Positions 33,329 to 43,136 are shown, counted from the first letter of the stretch. The stretch is 64,000 nt of DNA from Candidatus Tumulicola sp. (GCA_036490475.1 DASXDT010000002.1:1-64000); one strand, 5' to 3'. The notes: generated by a model from the sequence alone, not told the origin. Program-made: numbers and translations.

Positions 33329-34966
33329 TTACGCAGGCAGAAGGCCTCGTAGTACCGGCAACGCTTCCATCTCGCGAGGCTCGAACTTCTCCAGTCCGCC
33401 GAAATACGTTCGACCGCGCCCCACAAAAGATGCACGGGCCCTATTCAGATGTTCCGTCAGCCGCTGCAGTTCATCTTTATGCAATGGCAGCTTCGGCCAA
33501 AGGCCGTGGACAACGTTGACCGTTACCAGCCCATCGGGATTGAGGGCGAAAACAGGGGCCTGACGGGCCATGTAACTTGCTACGATAGGGGGCGCCGAGG
33601 GCCTAACGGCCCACCATGCTGGTCGGCCACGTGTGACGTACCGCTCCGACACGGGGGCTTTGCCCGCTAAAGAATGCTCGCCCTGACATAGGTATTCGTC
33701 GAGCGCTTTATCAGCTTTCCGATTAATGTCTGTCGGCGGGTCGAATAGCACAAGGCGCTGCCCGTTGTCTCGGATTACGCCTGCGCACTGAATGATTTCT
33801 TTCGCCGACGTAATCGCCGGCTTGCACCATTTTTCAATGCCTAGGGCTCGGGCTCTTTCTAATGTCATGATGAAGAAGCTATTCGCTCCGGTTACCTGCC
33901 CACGGGAAACGCGGACGATCGAACCGAGCGGCACGGCATCCTCGCTCAAATGAATTCGCTGGTTTAACAACGGAGACCAGCGCTCCGCGTCAAGTTCACT
34001 CCTACTGACGCGATTCCCACTGCGGCCCAGTCCCTTGGAGACCTTAACATTTTTGGAAACGGAAAAGGTAAGCCGTTTGTGCTCGACTCCCACTTCGAAA
34101 TATGCGATTGCGGCCGTGGTCATCGCATCCTTAAACGCGATCGCTTGGGGGGCGATGAGATGTACTCCGGCGCAACCCAGTTGATTCAGCATTAGCTTAC
34201 GCACGACACTCCCGTAGTTGACATCCAGCCACTCCGCGCTCGTCACAAAGCACCCAACGTCCCCATCGGTCACGAGTGACGCCGTCTGCAAAAAGAAGTG
34301 GGTATACAGTCCCGCCAAGCCAGACATATGGAGCCCTAATCGCGTGGCGAGCCTTATCGCTCGTTCCTTCGCATGGGTAGACAAGCCATGATGCCTAACA
34401 TAAGGTGGGTTACCGATAAATCCGGTGCGGCCGTCGATGCGATCAAGGCGTAGCCTCATATAGTCGGAGTGCTGCACAATTGCGCTCTTAGCCTTAATCA
34501 CGTGAAGCATTGCACGAGTCATCAGAGTAGCTACAGCATCAAGGTCGACGGCAACTGTCTTGAGCGAGCGATTAGACAAAAGGATTGCTTGAGTAAAACG
34601 TCCGCTCCCCGCCCCTGGATCGACAATTCGAGTCGGCTTGCGGTCAAGCAGCCACTTTATCATCGGCTGTATTAACGTCGACGGAGTGTAGAAGCTGCCC
34701 ACTTGCCGTCGTCGGACCGGCGACCGCAACGCGCAGAATGCTTCTCCTAGAGGGTCGGCGCCGCCGAGTATCTGCTCGCGGAGCCCGCGGAGCAGCCGGG
34801 AAGATGTTCGAGGGACATCCTGGACTCGTTTCAGTAATTTCGCTTCCGTCATGGATAACGGGCCGCCCGCTAATGCGGCCCCAAGATCCAGAGTTGCTCG
34901 GATTAGCTGCTGTTCGCTTACGATCGATTCGGCGTGCGCAGTATCGCGAGCTGCCGATGATTTCAA
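33329..34966 (-). CDS. N6-adenine DNA methyltransferase (Eco57I/Type I-like)
   Basis: 545 residues. SAM-binding motif I is VDPGAGSGRFT (about 115-125) and the catalytic motif IV is GNPPYVRHH (NPPY at 186-189), as in gamma-class adenine methyltransferases. 'GSFYTP' just before motif I is typical of Type I/IIG M subunits. The C-terminal 200 residues could serve target recognition (e.g. RGQVTGANSFFIMT, NVVHGLWPKLPLH). TTG start after GGGAG. Last gene of the four-gene low-GC operon, 130 bp after the nuclease-like gene. It would modify host DNA to protect it from the neighbouring nuclease/ATPase. Confidence 0.85.
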   Translation of the reverse strand: MKSSAARDTAHAESIVSEQQLIRATLDLGAALAGGPLSMTEAKLLKRVQDVPRTSSRLLRGLREQILGGADPLGEAFCALRSPVRRRQVGSFYTPSTLIQPMIKWLLDRKPTRIVDPGAGSGRFTQAILLSNRSLKTVAVDLDAVATLMTRAMLHVIKAKSAIVQHSDYMRLRLDRIDGRTGFIGNPPYVRHHGLSTHAKERAIRLATRLGLHMSGLAGLYTHFFLQTASLVTDGDVGCFVTSAEWLDVNYGSVVRKLMLNQLGCAGVHLIAPQAIAFKDAMTTAAIAYFEVGVEHKRLTFSVSKNVKVSKGLGRSGNRVSRSELDAERWSPLLNQRIHLSEDAVPLGSIVRVSRGQVTGANSFFIMTLERARALGIEKWCKPAITSAKEIIQCAGVIRDNGQRLVLFDPPTDINRKADKALDEYLCQGEHSLAGKAPVSERYVTRGRPAWWAVRPSAPPIVASYMARQAPVFALNPDGLVTVNVVHGLWPKLPLHKDELQRLTEHLNRARASFVGRGRTYFGGLEKFEPREMEALPVLRGLLPA

Positions 34967-35096
34967 CGGCTCGCTCCCGCATGATCCGCAGAAAACATGC
35001 TCTCGGAATACTGGGGTATCAGAATATCCATGTCATCTGCCATATACGAGATCCGAAGCCTGACACAAATGTTGTGCGACAAATTCCTACGAAAAG

Positions 35097-35978
35097 TCAA
35101 GGACTCGGAAGTCCCGGTATGAGCGCTAGGCGGGGAAGATTTACAGAGGCTTGCTCCCAGCGGCCCGACACGGAGTCCTTCGGCAGCCGATCCCCAAGCT
35201 CCAACATCGTGCACCACCCGAGTATAGTTCCAGCTGCACTCTGAGAATCTTCGACCTCGCATACGACCAAAAACCAGTCCCGAACTGTAGCCCCAAACTC
35301 GGCCTCACCACGCGAAAGAAAAAACGTGATTTCATTCGTCATCGTCTTCGCCAACGTTGACTTCACCTCTATCAGCCGGCTGGGACCGTTTACTCGCGGC
35401 GCAGAGATGTCGTAACCTAGCTGATCAGAAAGAGCGCTGACTCGCCGGACCTCACGAGCTAGCTCTATGTAGCCTAGCGATTCAAGCTCGACACGAGCTT
35501 GATAAAGCACAACCCTTTCGCCAATGTCACCAATGAGACGCCGCTGACGATCATCGAAGCGACGACCCAAAGCGACTAGTAACTCCTCCCGCCTAGACGC
35601 ATCTAGCCCCAATGACTCGGCAAACTCCTCATTAGGTGGCCGTAGCTCCTCTGCGTTCTTTTCTACTTGAGAAGCGAGGGTAAATATAGCTACCCTAGCA
35701 TCCTCCAAGGTACCGTCAAGCAAGTCTGAAAGAAACCGACTAGGGAAGAGTACTTGCTCTGTTTCAGTCACTAAGCCGCAGTCAATTAACAGGCGTTCTC
35801 CCACACGCAAATCTGACGGAGAGAACGAACCTCCAAGCGCGTGGTTCCAATACGACGCCATTGCATCAATCCGCCTTAACCCGTCCTTATCTAAGACAGA
35901 CGCAGCGTGTAGTGCTGCGTCGATGACGTACGACGTGACCCGGCCTCTCGCACCTATCGGCGGCTTCTCTTCGCTCAA
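35097..35978 (-). CDS. DUF3883/PD-(D/E)XK nuclease-like protein
   Basis: About 293 residues from a TTG start that overlaps the SNF2 stop (TTGA); the frame is open to 36032 with a GTG alternative. The C-terminal half shows a restriction-nuclease pattern: GDIGERVVLYQARVELESLG, then DQLGYDISAP, then SRLIEVKST. These are the Glu, Asp and E-x-K of the PD-(D/E)XK/Mrr-like fold as found in DUF3883 proteins. The N-terminal half looks like a winged-helix region (ASYWNHALGGSFSPSDLRV). Proposed role: the DNA-cleaving or DNA-sensing arm of the operon. Codon use (TTA, CTA, AGA) is unlike the flanking genes. Confidence 0.7.
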   Translation of the reverse strand: MSEEKPPIGARGRVTSYVIDAALHAASVLDKDGLRRIDAMASYWNHALGGSFSPSDLRVGERLLIDCGLVTETEQVLFPSRFLSDLLDGTLEDARVAIFTLASQVEKNAEELRPPNEEFAESLGLDASRREELLVALGRRFDDRQRRLIGDIGERVVLYQARVELESLGYIELAREVRRVSALSDQLGYDISAPRVNGPSRLIEVKSTLAKTMTNEITFFLSRGEAEFGATVRDWFLVVCEVEDSQSAAGTILGWCTMLELGDRLPKDSVSGRWEQASVNLPRLALIPGLPSP

Positions 35979-37849
35979 GACTCTATCCCGAGATGAACAA
36001 ACATCTCGTCCAGATCGCTGGTCTCGACCCACTGACCGTAATCATCGGGCTCGGGCAACGCCATAACGGTGAGGTTGGGGTCTGATAGCATTCGAGACAG
36101 ACGTTCTGCCTTAAGACGTACTCTCTGATCAATTATTTCGTCGACGGTCCCTACGCTCACCAGAGATATGATTCTCGTTTCTGCTTCGATTGGCAGACCG
36201 AGTCTATGTATGCGATCGATCGATTGAAGGTATTGACCAGCATTGAATGTGCGGTCTAGGTACACTGCGTCATGACACTCATGATGCAAGCTGACGCCTT
36301 CCGACATAGCGGCGGGATTGGCCAGCAACACCCAACAATTCGGATCATACCGGAAACGCCTTAATTCGCTCTGCCGGGTTACGAAGTTAGTTTCTCGGGG
36401 GGAAGAGGGGATGGCGCCATAGATCAGCGCCGGCTCGTGGGGAGCTAGCACTCGATGAGCAAGCTCCTCAAGATTTGCCACAAAGTTAGACCATACTAAG
36501 GTCTTGCGCCCTGCGGCTGCGTTGGTGTCCACTATAGATGCTAGCTTCTGAAATTTGCTAGGCATCTCGTACTCATGGTAGCGCATGATCAAATCGACCA
36601 AAGACGAATCGTCCGGGACCGGCGCAGGTGGCCAAACCGTTGATGGAACAGCACCGTTCAGCGATTTAGCAAGCAACGCGGGATCCGTCGCGGCTTCCAT
36701 AAGGTACATTACGACGTCGGCCATTCGTGACAACTGAGCACGAACTTGCAAGGTAAGATTTAACTGTCCTACCATGCGAGAACGGACGGCATTGTAGATC
36801 ATTGACTGTAGCGGGCCCATATCGACGTATTCAACCCGAATCAGGGGAGGCACCAGACCTAACTCATCCTTCTTCGTACGGGCAAACAACGGCGCTATTC
36901 GGTCCGAAACTTCCTCCATGACATCATCCGGTGGATTCGCCTGTAACGCCGCAGACGGTAGGATACGCGTCGCTTGCTGCGGCCATAGGAAATCAAACAA
37001 AGCGACGAAGTCACTCGGGTGCTGCGGAGCGGGAGTCCCGGTTAAGATATCCCTGCGAGCCGCGAGATAGGCAAGATCAAGGCACGCGCTCCCCCATTCG
37101 CCGCTCCGCCCCCGCTTAATTCTGTGAGCCTCGTCCAATAAAACATGACAGGGCTTCGCCATAACCCAGGCTGAAACGTCTCTGAGGCGTGCCGCCAGCC
37201 GTTGGTAGTTAGTCAGCAAGATCTCGCAGGCTTCAGGAATTCGCTCGTCCAGCCAGGTCACGCAAGGAACGGGCTCCATCCACCGCTCCGCTTCTGTGAG
37301 CCACGAATCAAACGCTGAAAGCGGCGCTACAACTAATAGCCGCGCGACCCGTCCCCGCAGACGTTCGGCTTCGTAACAACCTAGTGCCACCGCCGTCTTC
37401 CCGGCACCGGGTACAGAAAAGTTGGCATAATGCGACATAGCCAAGACTCTGGCCAAATCGCGACGCTGGAAACGCCGCAGACCACCGAGTTGGAAGCGAT
37501 TATCAGGCCTCCCAAATGTCATTTCGTCGATATCGTATTCTTGGCTCGACGATTGGCTCAGAGCGCACGTAATCTCTCGTTCTTCGTCCTCTTCTTTTTG
37601 CAGCATTGCAAGGATCGAGGAATCGAAGGACGCATCGCAGGAGTAAGCGATTAGAGTCTGCGCAATCCAATTTCGACGCGCAAGGAAGCTCTCAATGGGA
37701 ATCACTAGCTGACCGTTGAGCACTCGTAGGTTACCCGGTGCCAGGTTGCGCTCAAGGGTCCGCCAAGCACTCTCCGCGACGTCCCCATCGCGCGCGATAA
37801 AAACGCGGGGCGGCGAGCCTGCGACAGTTAACGACAATGACCCGGGCAC
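35975..37849 (-). CDS. SNF2-family helicase/translocase
   Basis: 624 residues. Motif I (Walker A) is FSVPGAGKTAVAL with Lys151, motif II DEAH at 239-242 (LLDEAHRIKRG), motif III LTGTPAP and motif VI QYLQSIDRIHRLG. Between the two RecA lobes are VWSNFVANLEEL and ANPAAMSEGVSLH, typical of SNF2 proteins. About 120 residues precede the ATPase and may bind partners or DNA. GTG start 4 bp after the ParB-like gene. SNF2 motors in bacterial defence loci translocate on DNA (e.g. DISARM, Dpd). Confidence 0.9.
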   Translation of the reverse strand: MPGSLSLTVAGSPPRVFIARDGDVAESAWRTLERNLAPGNLRVLNGQLVIPIESFLARRNWIAQTLIAYSCDASFDSSILAMLQKEEDEEREITCALSQSSSQEYDIDEMTFGRPDNRFQLGGLRRFQRRDLARVLAMSHYANFSVPGAGKTAVALGCYEAERLRGRVARLLVVAPLSAFDSWLTEAERWMEPVPCVTWLDERIPEACEILLTNYQRLAARLRDVSAWVMAKPCHVLLDEAHRIKRGRSGEWGSACLDLAYLAARRDILTGTPAPQHPSDFVALFDFLWPQQATRILPSAALQANPPDDVMEEVSDRIAPLFARTKKDELGLVPPLIRVEYVDMGPLQSMIYNAVRSRMVGQLNLTLQVRAQLSRMADVVMYLMEAATDPALLAKSLNGAVPSTVWPPAPVPDDSSLVDLIMRYHEYEMPSKFQKLASIVDTNAAAGRKTLVWSNFVANLEELAHRVLAPHEPALIYGAIPSSPRETNFVTRQSELRRFRYDPNCWVLLANPAAMSEGVSLHHECHDAVYLDRTFNAGQYLQSIDRIHRLGLPIEAETRIISLVSVGTVDEIIDQRVRLKAERLSRMLSDPNLTVMALPEPDDYGQWVETSDLDEMFVHLGIES

Positions 37850-37853
37850 AGCT

Positions 37854-39269
37854 TTAATTATCTAGCAGTACGCCAGCTCTCACGAGAGCGACTTCCACTT
37901 CGCGGAAGCGTTTCTTTAGCTTTTTAAATGCCATTTCCATAAGTTTCTGCCTCCTGGTGTCAAAAGCCGGATCCTTCATCGCCACGGGCAGAGCATTAGA
38001 ACATTTCACTAATTCATTCGCGGCCTTTTTGAGAAGATCTACCGGCGCGCTGAGTTTATCCTCGACGCGGTCAGCTCGTTTCTTCTCGTCGATTCCCACA
38101 ATCATAGAAGTCTTCAGGGCATCCCGGACATTGTCGGCGCTGAGCGAGACTTTTTTGTCGCCAGCGACAATCGCCACATCCTTAGTCTTCTGATTAACAA
38201 CGTCAATTAAGCGGCGTATATCCGGCCGCGCCGGTTCCGCTGGCTTTGAGCGCTTCATCAGCCTAGCCGCACCCGGGTTGGAATTGGGAAGTTGGTCCGG
38301 ACTCGTTGCGGTCAGGAAGTCGGCAAAACGGCCGACGACCTCATCCTCTTCAAGATGAGGAACGAGATAGTCGCCAACGAATGCGTCATCAACTCTTCGA
38401 AGCTGGTGCACCGAAGTTATACCGAGCATTCCCGACAACAGTATAGTTTCTAGATATCGCTCCGCGGAGGCTGGGTCATCCTTCATCTTGGCATCGTATT
38501 CGCGCAATGTTTGTTTCAGCTGCTCGTACGCCAGATCGTCAAAGAAGCGCAAGGGTAATCGTTGAGCCGGTATGTTCTGCATCCTACGGATCAGGTCGAG
38601 CATGCGCAACCGCAATTCTACTTCCGATGCACCCTTTTTCGCATTATCGAGATGAATTCTCATCTCCGCCGCGATCTGTTCAGGAGAAAGCTTAAACTCT
38701 TCCTTCAGCTCCTCCACGAATAGCAGCTCATTAGTGAACGAATATTCACCCTTTAGCTGCTTTTGCATTTGGAGCCGAAGCTCGAGTAAATTTAGTTCTT
38801 GCGGTTTCACGGTTTGTGGCAATACAGCTACGCGAATGTACTCTTTGCTAGGGTCAGCGAATTCTCGGATAGCTACCGCACGCGTGTTACCATTGATAAG
38901 CACGCCGTCGTGCGTAATTATTCCCGGATCAGTTTGACCGTCTTGGGTTAGCGATTGCTGCAGCATTGCGAACGAGGCTTCGCCTCGGTCCTGGCGGATA
39001 TGAAAAGCAATAATTGCTTGAGCGCCTTCACTATCGGGTTCATGGCTAAGTTCGCCCCACTGCGCATCGTCCTGAAGCTGAGCGCGAACGCGATGAGACT
39101 TGTGGTTTAGGAGAAGTTCATTAGCGCCGATCGAGATAACTGGACAGCTCATAGGATCCCCAAACCCGGCGATGCGCAAAACTTCACCCTTTTTAGCCGA
39201 AGACGTGTTCTGCGCGTCCACCAGGATCCGGATACGACTCATTCGCTCATTACGGCTTATTTGGGCCAC
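37854..39269 (-). CDS. ParB-like domain protein, first gene of the defence-like operon
   Basis: 471 residues from a GTG preceded by GGAGGGAG; other starts are possible at 39290 (TTG) and 39242 (ATG). The N-terminal third contains the ParB/sulfiredoxin-type core DGVLINGNTRAVAIREF (about 121-137) after SLTQDGQTDPGIITHD. The rest is helical and charged, with EELKEEFKLSPEQIAAEMRI resembling an HTH. The C-terminus is rich in Lys/Arg (KLMEMAFKKLKKRFREVE). Related ParB/DndB-like domains occur in DNA-modification systems (Dnd, Dpd). It may sense DNA or use CTP/ATP. Function inferred only from context. Confidence 0.7.
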   Translation of the reverse strand: MAQISRNERMSRIRILVDAQNTSSAKKGEVLRIAGFGDPMSCPVISIGANELLLNHKSHRVRAQLQDDAQWGELSHEPDSEGAQAIIAFHIRQDRGEASFAMLQQSLTQDGQTDPGIITHDGVLINGNTRAVAIREFADPSKEYIRVAVLPQTVKPQELNLLELRLQMQKQLKGEYSFTNELLFVEELKEEFKLSPEQIAAEMRIHLDNAKKGASEVELRLRMLDLIRRMQNIPAQRLPLRFFDDLAYEQLKQTLREYDAKMKDDPASAERYLETILLSGMLGITSVHQLRRVDDAFVGDYLVPHLEEDEVVGRFADFLTATSPDQLPNSNPGAARLMKRSKPAEPARPDIRRLIDVVNQKTKDVAIVAGDKKVSLSADNVRDALKTSMIVGIDEKKRADRVEDKLSAPVDLLKKAANELVKCSNALPVAMKDPAFDTRRQKLMEMAFKKLKKRFREVEVALVRAGVLLDN

Positions 39270-39770
39270 GCGAGCTCCCTCCAAAGTCAATTGGCGGCAT
39301 CACTTAAAAAGAGAAATATCGAGGATTTCTACGAAAACCATCGTGTTCAAACCTGCTTCAGGTCCGACTTTCAATGCGAATCGAGCAAAATAAAAACTTG
39401 CGTGGGTCGGCCTGCTGCTTGCTTCATCGGACCGTGATTGAGAATGCAGCGGTCGGAAGCCTAAATACGCAGTCCCGGGGTTAGGCTCGCCTGGGTGTCG
39501 CCGTCATTATGCGACTCTGAGCACCCTCATATTTCGTAAGAACCTTCGAATCTTAGATCTTCAAATGATCGTTCTTTACTTCCGGAGTCGGGGCCACTTA
39601 CGGCTCGAGAAGGACGGGCAGACTTGATCAAGGTCGCCGCACTTATCCATAAATCGCAGTCGATTTGCGATTCGCCGTTTGGCTAGACGTGAGTCTTCAA
39701 TAAGCTCAAACTCATTATGTTCCTTTCCTGCTTTCCCAAAGCGCCAATTCGCGCGACACCGCCAAATGCG
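39270..39770. other. 500-bp gap between the defence-like operon and purD
   Basis: AT-richer than the flanks, with no convincing gene. A 64-codon open stretch follows the purD stop in the same frame (ends 39576) but lacks an upstream start codon. The promoter of the ParB-like gene should lie near its 39.3-kb end, but no strong -35/-10 pair is evident. Confidence 0.4.
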
Positions 39771-41042
39771 CTATCCGGTCGAGGCCCCGATATCGCTACG
39801 GTACGTGAGGTTTGCATTGCCAAACCGCGACGACAACGTTCTCACTGCGGCGTACGCGCGAACGCGGGCGTCTTCGCGATCGCCACCGACGGCAGTGACG
39901 GTCAGCACTCGCCCACCGGAGGATCGGACGTGCCCGTTTTCGAGCGTACTGCTGCCCCAAAACGCTTGGCACCCTTCGGCCAACGAAACGTCTGGAAGGA
40001 GATCGTTCACCGGCGTGCTCGCAAACGGATACGACTCGGTCGCTAATACCACGCCTACGCAGTGCCGTGCCGACACCGTTGCAGCCGACGCCTCGGTTGC
40101 GCCGTCGGCGACGGATTTTAGTAACGCGGCAAAATCCCCATCGATGCGCGGCATCAACACTTGCGTCTCCGGGTCGCCAAACCGCACGTTGAATTCGATC
40201 ACCGCCGGTCCCGCTTGGGTCCACATGAGACCACAGTACAAGACGCCGACATAACGTTCGTCGTCGGCCTGCAAACCACGCAGCACCGGATCGAGAATGC
40301 GTTCGCGCACAACGTCGAGCGCGTTTGCCGGGAGTTCATCGGCCGGGGAATATGCGCCCATGCCGCCCGTGTTCGGACCCGTATCGCCGTCGCCGGCACG
40401 TTTGTAATCGCGCGCATCGAGGAACGGCGTCAGCGAGGTGCCGTCAGCCAGCGCAAACACGCTGCATTCGCGACCTTCGAGCCGCTGTTCCAGCAAGACG
40501 CCGTTGCCGCCGCCGGGTATGCCTCCGGCTCCATACCAGTCGCGCAACACCGCGCGCGCCTCGTCTGCGTCTTTGGTGACAACGACGCCTTTGCCGGCGG
40601 CTAGACCATCGGCCTTGACGACCACGCCGCCGTCCCATTCGTTCAGCGCGCGAGCTGCCGCATCGAGCGAATGCACGACGGCGGCACGCGCGGTCGGGAT
40701 GCGATGACGTTGCATAAACCGCTTCGAAAAAATCTTACTGGACTCCAGGCGGCCCGCCGATCGCGACGGCCCAAATACGGAAATGCCCGCCGCCGTCATC
40801 CGGTCGGCTACTCCGGCCGCGATGGTCGTTTCCGATCCGAGGACTGCGAAATCGATATTACGATGACGGCAGAGTTCGACCAGCGACGGTCCGTCGGTGG
40901 CCGAAATGCGGACGTTCTCGCCACGCGAGGCCGTGCCGGCGTTGCCTGGAGCGGCGACGATCGATTCGCACGATGGAGAACTCGCTAGGCGCCACGAGAG
41001 TGCATCCTCGCGCGCGCCGCTCCCGACAACGACTATGCGCAC
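39771..41042 (-). CDS. purD: Phosphoribosylamine--glycine ligase
   Basis: GAR synthetase of 423 residues with an ATP-grasp fold. Visible are VVGSGAREDALSWRLA, GPSRSAGRLESSKIFSKRFM, VVKADGLAAGKGVVV, the catalytic EFNVRFGDPETQVLMPR and VTAVGGDREDARVRAY. Last gene of the 15-kb purine/cyd operon, one base after the guaA stop. A lower-GC segment begins directly after it. Confidence 0.95.
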   Translation of the reverse strand: MRIVVVGSGAREDALSWRLASSPSCESIVAAPGNAGTASRGENVRISATDGPSLVELCRHRNIDFAVLGSETTIAAGVADRMTAAGISVFGPSRSAGRLESSKIFSKRFMQRHRIPTARAAVVHSLDAAARALNEWDGGVVVKADGLAAGKGVVVTKDADEARAVLRDWYGAGGIPGGGNGVLLEQRLEGRECSVFALADGTSLTPFLDARDYKRAGDGDTGPNTGGMGAYSPADELPANALDVVRERILDPVLRGLQADDERYVGVLYCGLMWTQAGPAVIEFNVRFGDPETQVLMPRIDGDFAALLKSVADGATEASAATVSARHCVGVVLATESYPFASTPVNDLLPDVSLAEGCQAFWGSSTLENGHVRSSGGRVLTVTAVGGDREDARVRAYAAVRTLSSRFGNANLTYRSDIGASTG

Positions 41043-41043
41043 G

Positions 41044-42585
41044 CTATTCCCATTCCACGGTAGCCGGCGGCTTGGTCGTTATGTCGTATGCGATGCGATT
41101 GACGCCCGGGACTTCGTTGACGATACGCGACGAGATACGCGCCAGCAAATCGTGGGGCAGACGCGCCCAATCGGCGGTCATGCCGTCTTCGCTCGTGATC
41201 GCGCGAACCGCGACCAAGTTGGCATAGGTGCGTCCGTCGCCCATCACGCCGACGCTCTTTACCGGCGTCAGTACCGCGAAATATTGCCACGGCATCGCAT
41301 CGAGATCGGCCTTTTCGATCTCTTCGCGCACGATGGCATCGGCTTCGCGAACCACGTTCAAGCGTTTTTTCGTGACGTCGCCAATAATACGCACCGCCAA
41401 ACCCGGACCCGGAAATGGCTGGCGCTGAACGATGTGGTCCGGAAGTCCGAGCACCCGCCCGAGCGCGCGCACTTCGTCCTTGAAGAGCGCCCGCAACGGC
41501 TCGATCAACGCAAACCGCATCTTCTTGGGCAGGCCGCCGACGTTATGGTGCGATTTAATTTTGTGTCCGGCCCGGCTATCCGGCGTCTTTGACTCGATGA
41601 CGTCGGGATACAGCGTGCCTTGCACGAGAAATTCCGCGCCTTCTATGCGTTTGGCCTCACGTTCGAACGTTCGAATAAACTCGTGCCCGATGATCCGCCG
41701 TTTCTTTTCGGGGTCGGAAACGCCGGAAAGCTTGTCGAGAAAACGAGCGCGGGCATCGACCACGCGTAGGTTGAGGTGCAGCACGTCGCGGAACGCGGCA
41801 ACGACTTCTTTCGCCTCGCCCTTGCGCAACAATCCGTGATCGACGAAGACGCAGGTTAGCCGGTCTCCGATCGCGCGAGCGACGAGCGTCGCGGCAACCG
41901 CCGAATCGACGCCTCCGGACAGCGCGCAAATCACATTGGCCGAGCCGACCTGGGCGCGCACCCGTTCGATCTCCGGCTCCACGAACGACTCCATCTTCCA
42001 CTCGTCGGCGATCCCGGCGACGTTGCGCAAAAAGTTGCGCAGCACCGACCGCCCGTGTTCGGTGTGCACGACCTCGGGATGGAACTGTACGCCGTATACC
42101 CGGCGCCCGGCATCCCCCATCGCCGCGACGTTGCAGCGGGGAGTCGATGCGATCGCTGCCAAGCCGGCAGGGAGGGCCACGACCGAATCGCCGTGCGACA
42201 TCCAAACGCGCGAATGCTCGGGCACGTTCTCGAACAGCGGCGATTCGGGTGCGCTCACCGTTAGTTCGGCCGGACCGTACTCGGCGTGATCGAGCTTGAC
42301 GAGTTGTGCGCCGAGTTCGCGAGCCAGCAGTTGCATGCCGTAGCAGATGCCGAGTATTGGAACGCCGCTGGCGGCGATCGCCGTATCCATCTGCGGCGCG
42401 CCGTCGACCATGGTGCTCTCCGGTCCGCCGGAAAGGATGAACGCGGCGGGCGACCGCGATTCCAAATCCTTCCATCGCACGTCGTAGGGCACGATCTCGC
42501 AGTACGCGCCAAGTTCGCGGGTGCGGCGCGCGATGAGCTGGCTGTACTGCGCGCCGAAGTCGAGGATGAATACCGTTTGCGGCAA
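41044..42585 (-). CDS. guaA: GMP synthase (glutamine-hydrolysing)
   Basis: Converts XMP to GMP. 513 residues. The class I glutaminase has ILDFGAQYSQLIARRTREL, the Cys nucleophile in GICYGMQL and His/Glu in FHPEVVHT. The ATP-pyrophosphatase P-loop is ALSGGVDSAVAATL. The C-terminal dimerisation region ends RIAYDITTKPPATVEWE, the exact family ending. TTG start 8 bp after tpx. Confidence 0.95.
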   Translation of the reverse strand: MPQTVFILDFGAQYSQLIARRTRELGAYCEIVPYDVRWKDLESRSPAAFILSGGPESTMVDGAPQMDTAIAASGVPILGICYGMQLLARELGAQLVKLDHAEYGPAELTVSAPESPLFENVPEHSRVWMSHGDSVVALPAGLAAIASTPRCNVAAMGDAGRRVYGVQFHPEVVHTEHGRSVLRNFLRNVAGIADEWKMESFVEPEIERVRAQVGSANVICALSGGVDSAVAATLVARAIGDRLTCVFVDHGLLRKGEAKEVVAAFRDVLHLNLRVVDARARFLDKLSGVSDPEKKRRIIGHEFIRTFEREAKRIEGAEFLVQGTLYPDVIESKTPDSRAGHKIKSHHNVGGLPKKMRFALIEPLRALFKDEVRALGRVLGLPDHIVQRQPFPGPGLAVRIIGDVTKKRLNVVREADAIVREEIEKADLDAMPWQYFAVLTPVKSVGVMGDGRTYANLVAVRAITSEDGMTADWARLPHDLLARISSRIVNEVPGVNRIAYDITTKPPATVEWE

Positions 42586-42593
42586 GGTGTGTA

Positions 42594-43136
42594 CTATGCC
42601 GCTTCCGTTGCGGCTTTCAGCGCATCGTCGTAGTTGGGCTGATCGGCAACTTCTTTGACGAGGCTGTAGTAGCGAACGGTTTTGTCTTTGCCGATGACGA
42701 CGATAGCTCGGGCCAGCAATCCTAGTTCGGCGATGAGTAGCCCGTACGCCGGACCGAACGAATGGTCGCGGTAGTCGGAAAGCATGCCGAGTTGCACGGT
42801 GTCGTCTTGATTGTTCGACCAGCGCGCCATTGCGAACGGCAGGTCCATGCTCACGACGAACGGCGCTACTCCGGCCGGCAACTCGCCGAGACGCTTGTTG
42901 AACGTTTGCGACTCGAGCGAACAAACGGGCGTATCGAGCGATGGGACGACGATGAGCAATGCCGCGCGGCTTCCGCCATCGACTAACGTTTCAAGGGTCA
43001 CGGGAGCCAGTTCGGCCCCGGTCAGCATAAAATCGGGAGCCGGAGCACCGACCGTCAACTCGGGTCCGACCAACGTCATCGGCGTACCCCGGAATGTTAC
43101 GGCGCCGGCGCGGCGCGGCGCGTCTTGCGTAGCCAT
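42594..43136 (-). CDS. tpx: Thiol peroxidase Tpx, single-Cys variant
   Basis: 180 residues. The peroxidatic motif is PSLDTPVCSLESQTFN (Cys72) with Thr69, and the C-terminal region is SDYRDHSFGPAYGLLIAELG. The resolving Cys of typical Tpx, in the segment after VSMDLPFA, is replaced: MARWSNNQ has Ser107 where RFC is usual. The protein has no other Cys, so it must be reduced as a 1-Cys enzyme. It reduces organic peroxides. Lies between purP and guaA in the operon. Confidence 0.92.
   Translation of the reverse strand: MATQDAPRRAGAVTFRGTPMTLVGPELTVGAPAPDFMLTGAELAPVTLETLVDGGSRAALLIVVPSLDTPVCSLESQTFNKRLGELPAGVAPFVVSMDLPFAMARWSNNQDDTVQLGMLSDYRDHSFGPAYGLLIAELGLLARAIVVIGKDKTVRYYSLVKEVADQPNYDDALKAATEAA

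Noticed and set aside
39576-39770. 64-codon open stretch directly after purD in the same frame, with plausible-looking residues
   Set aside because: No in-frame start codon except a late ATG, so it is likely a chance frame or an insertion-junction remnant.
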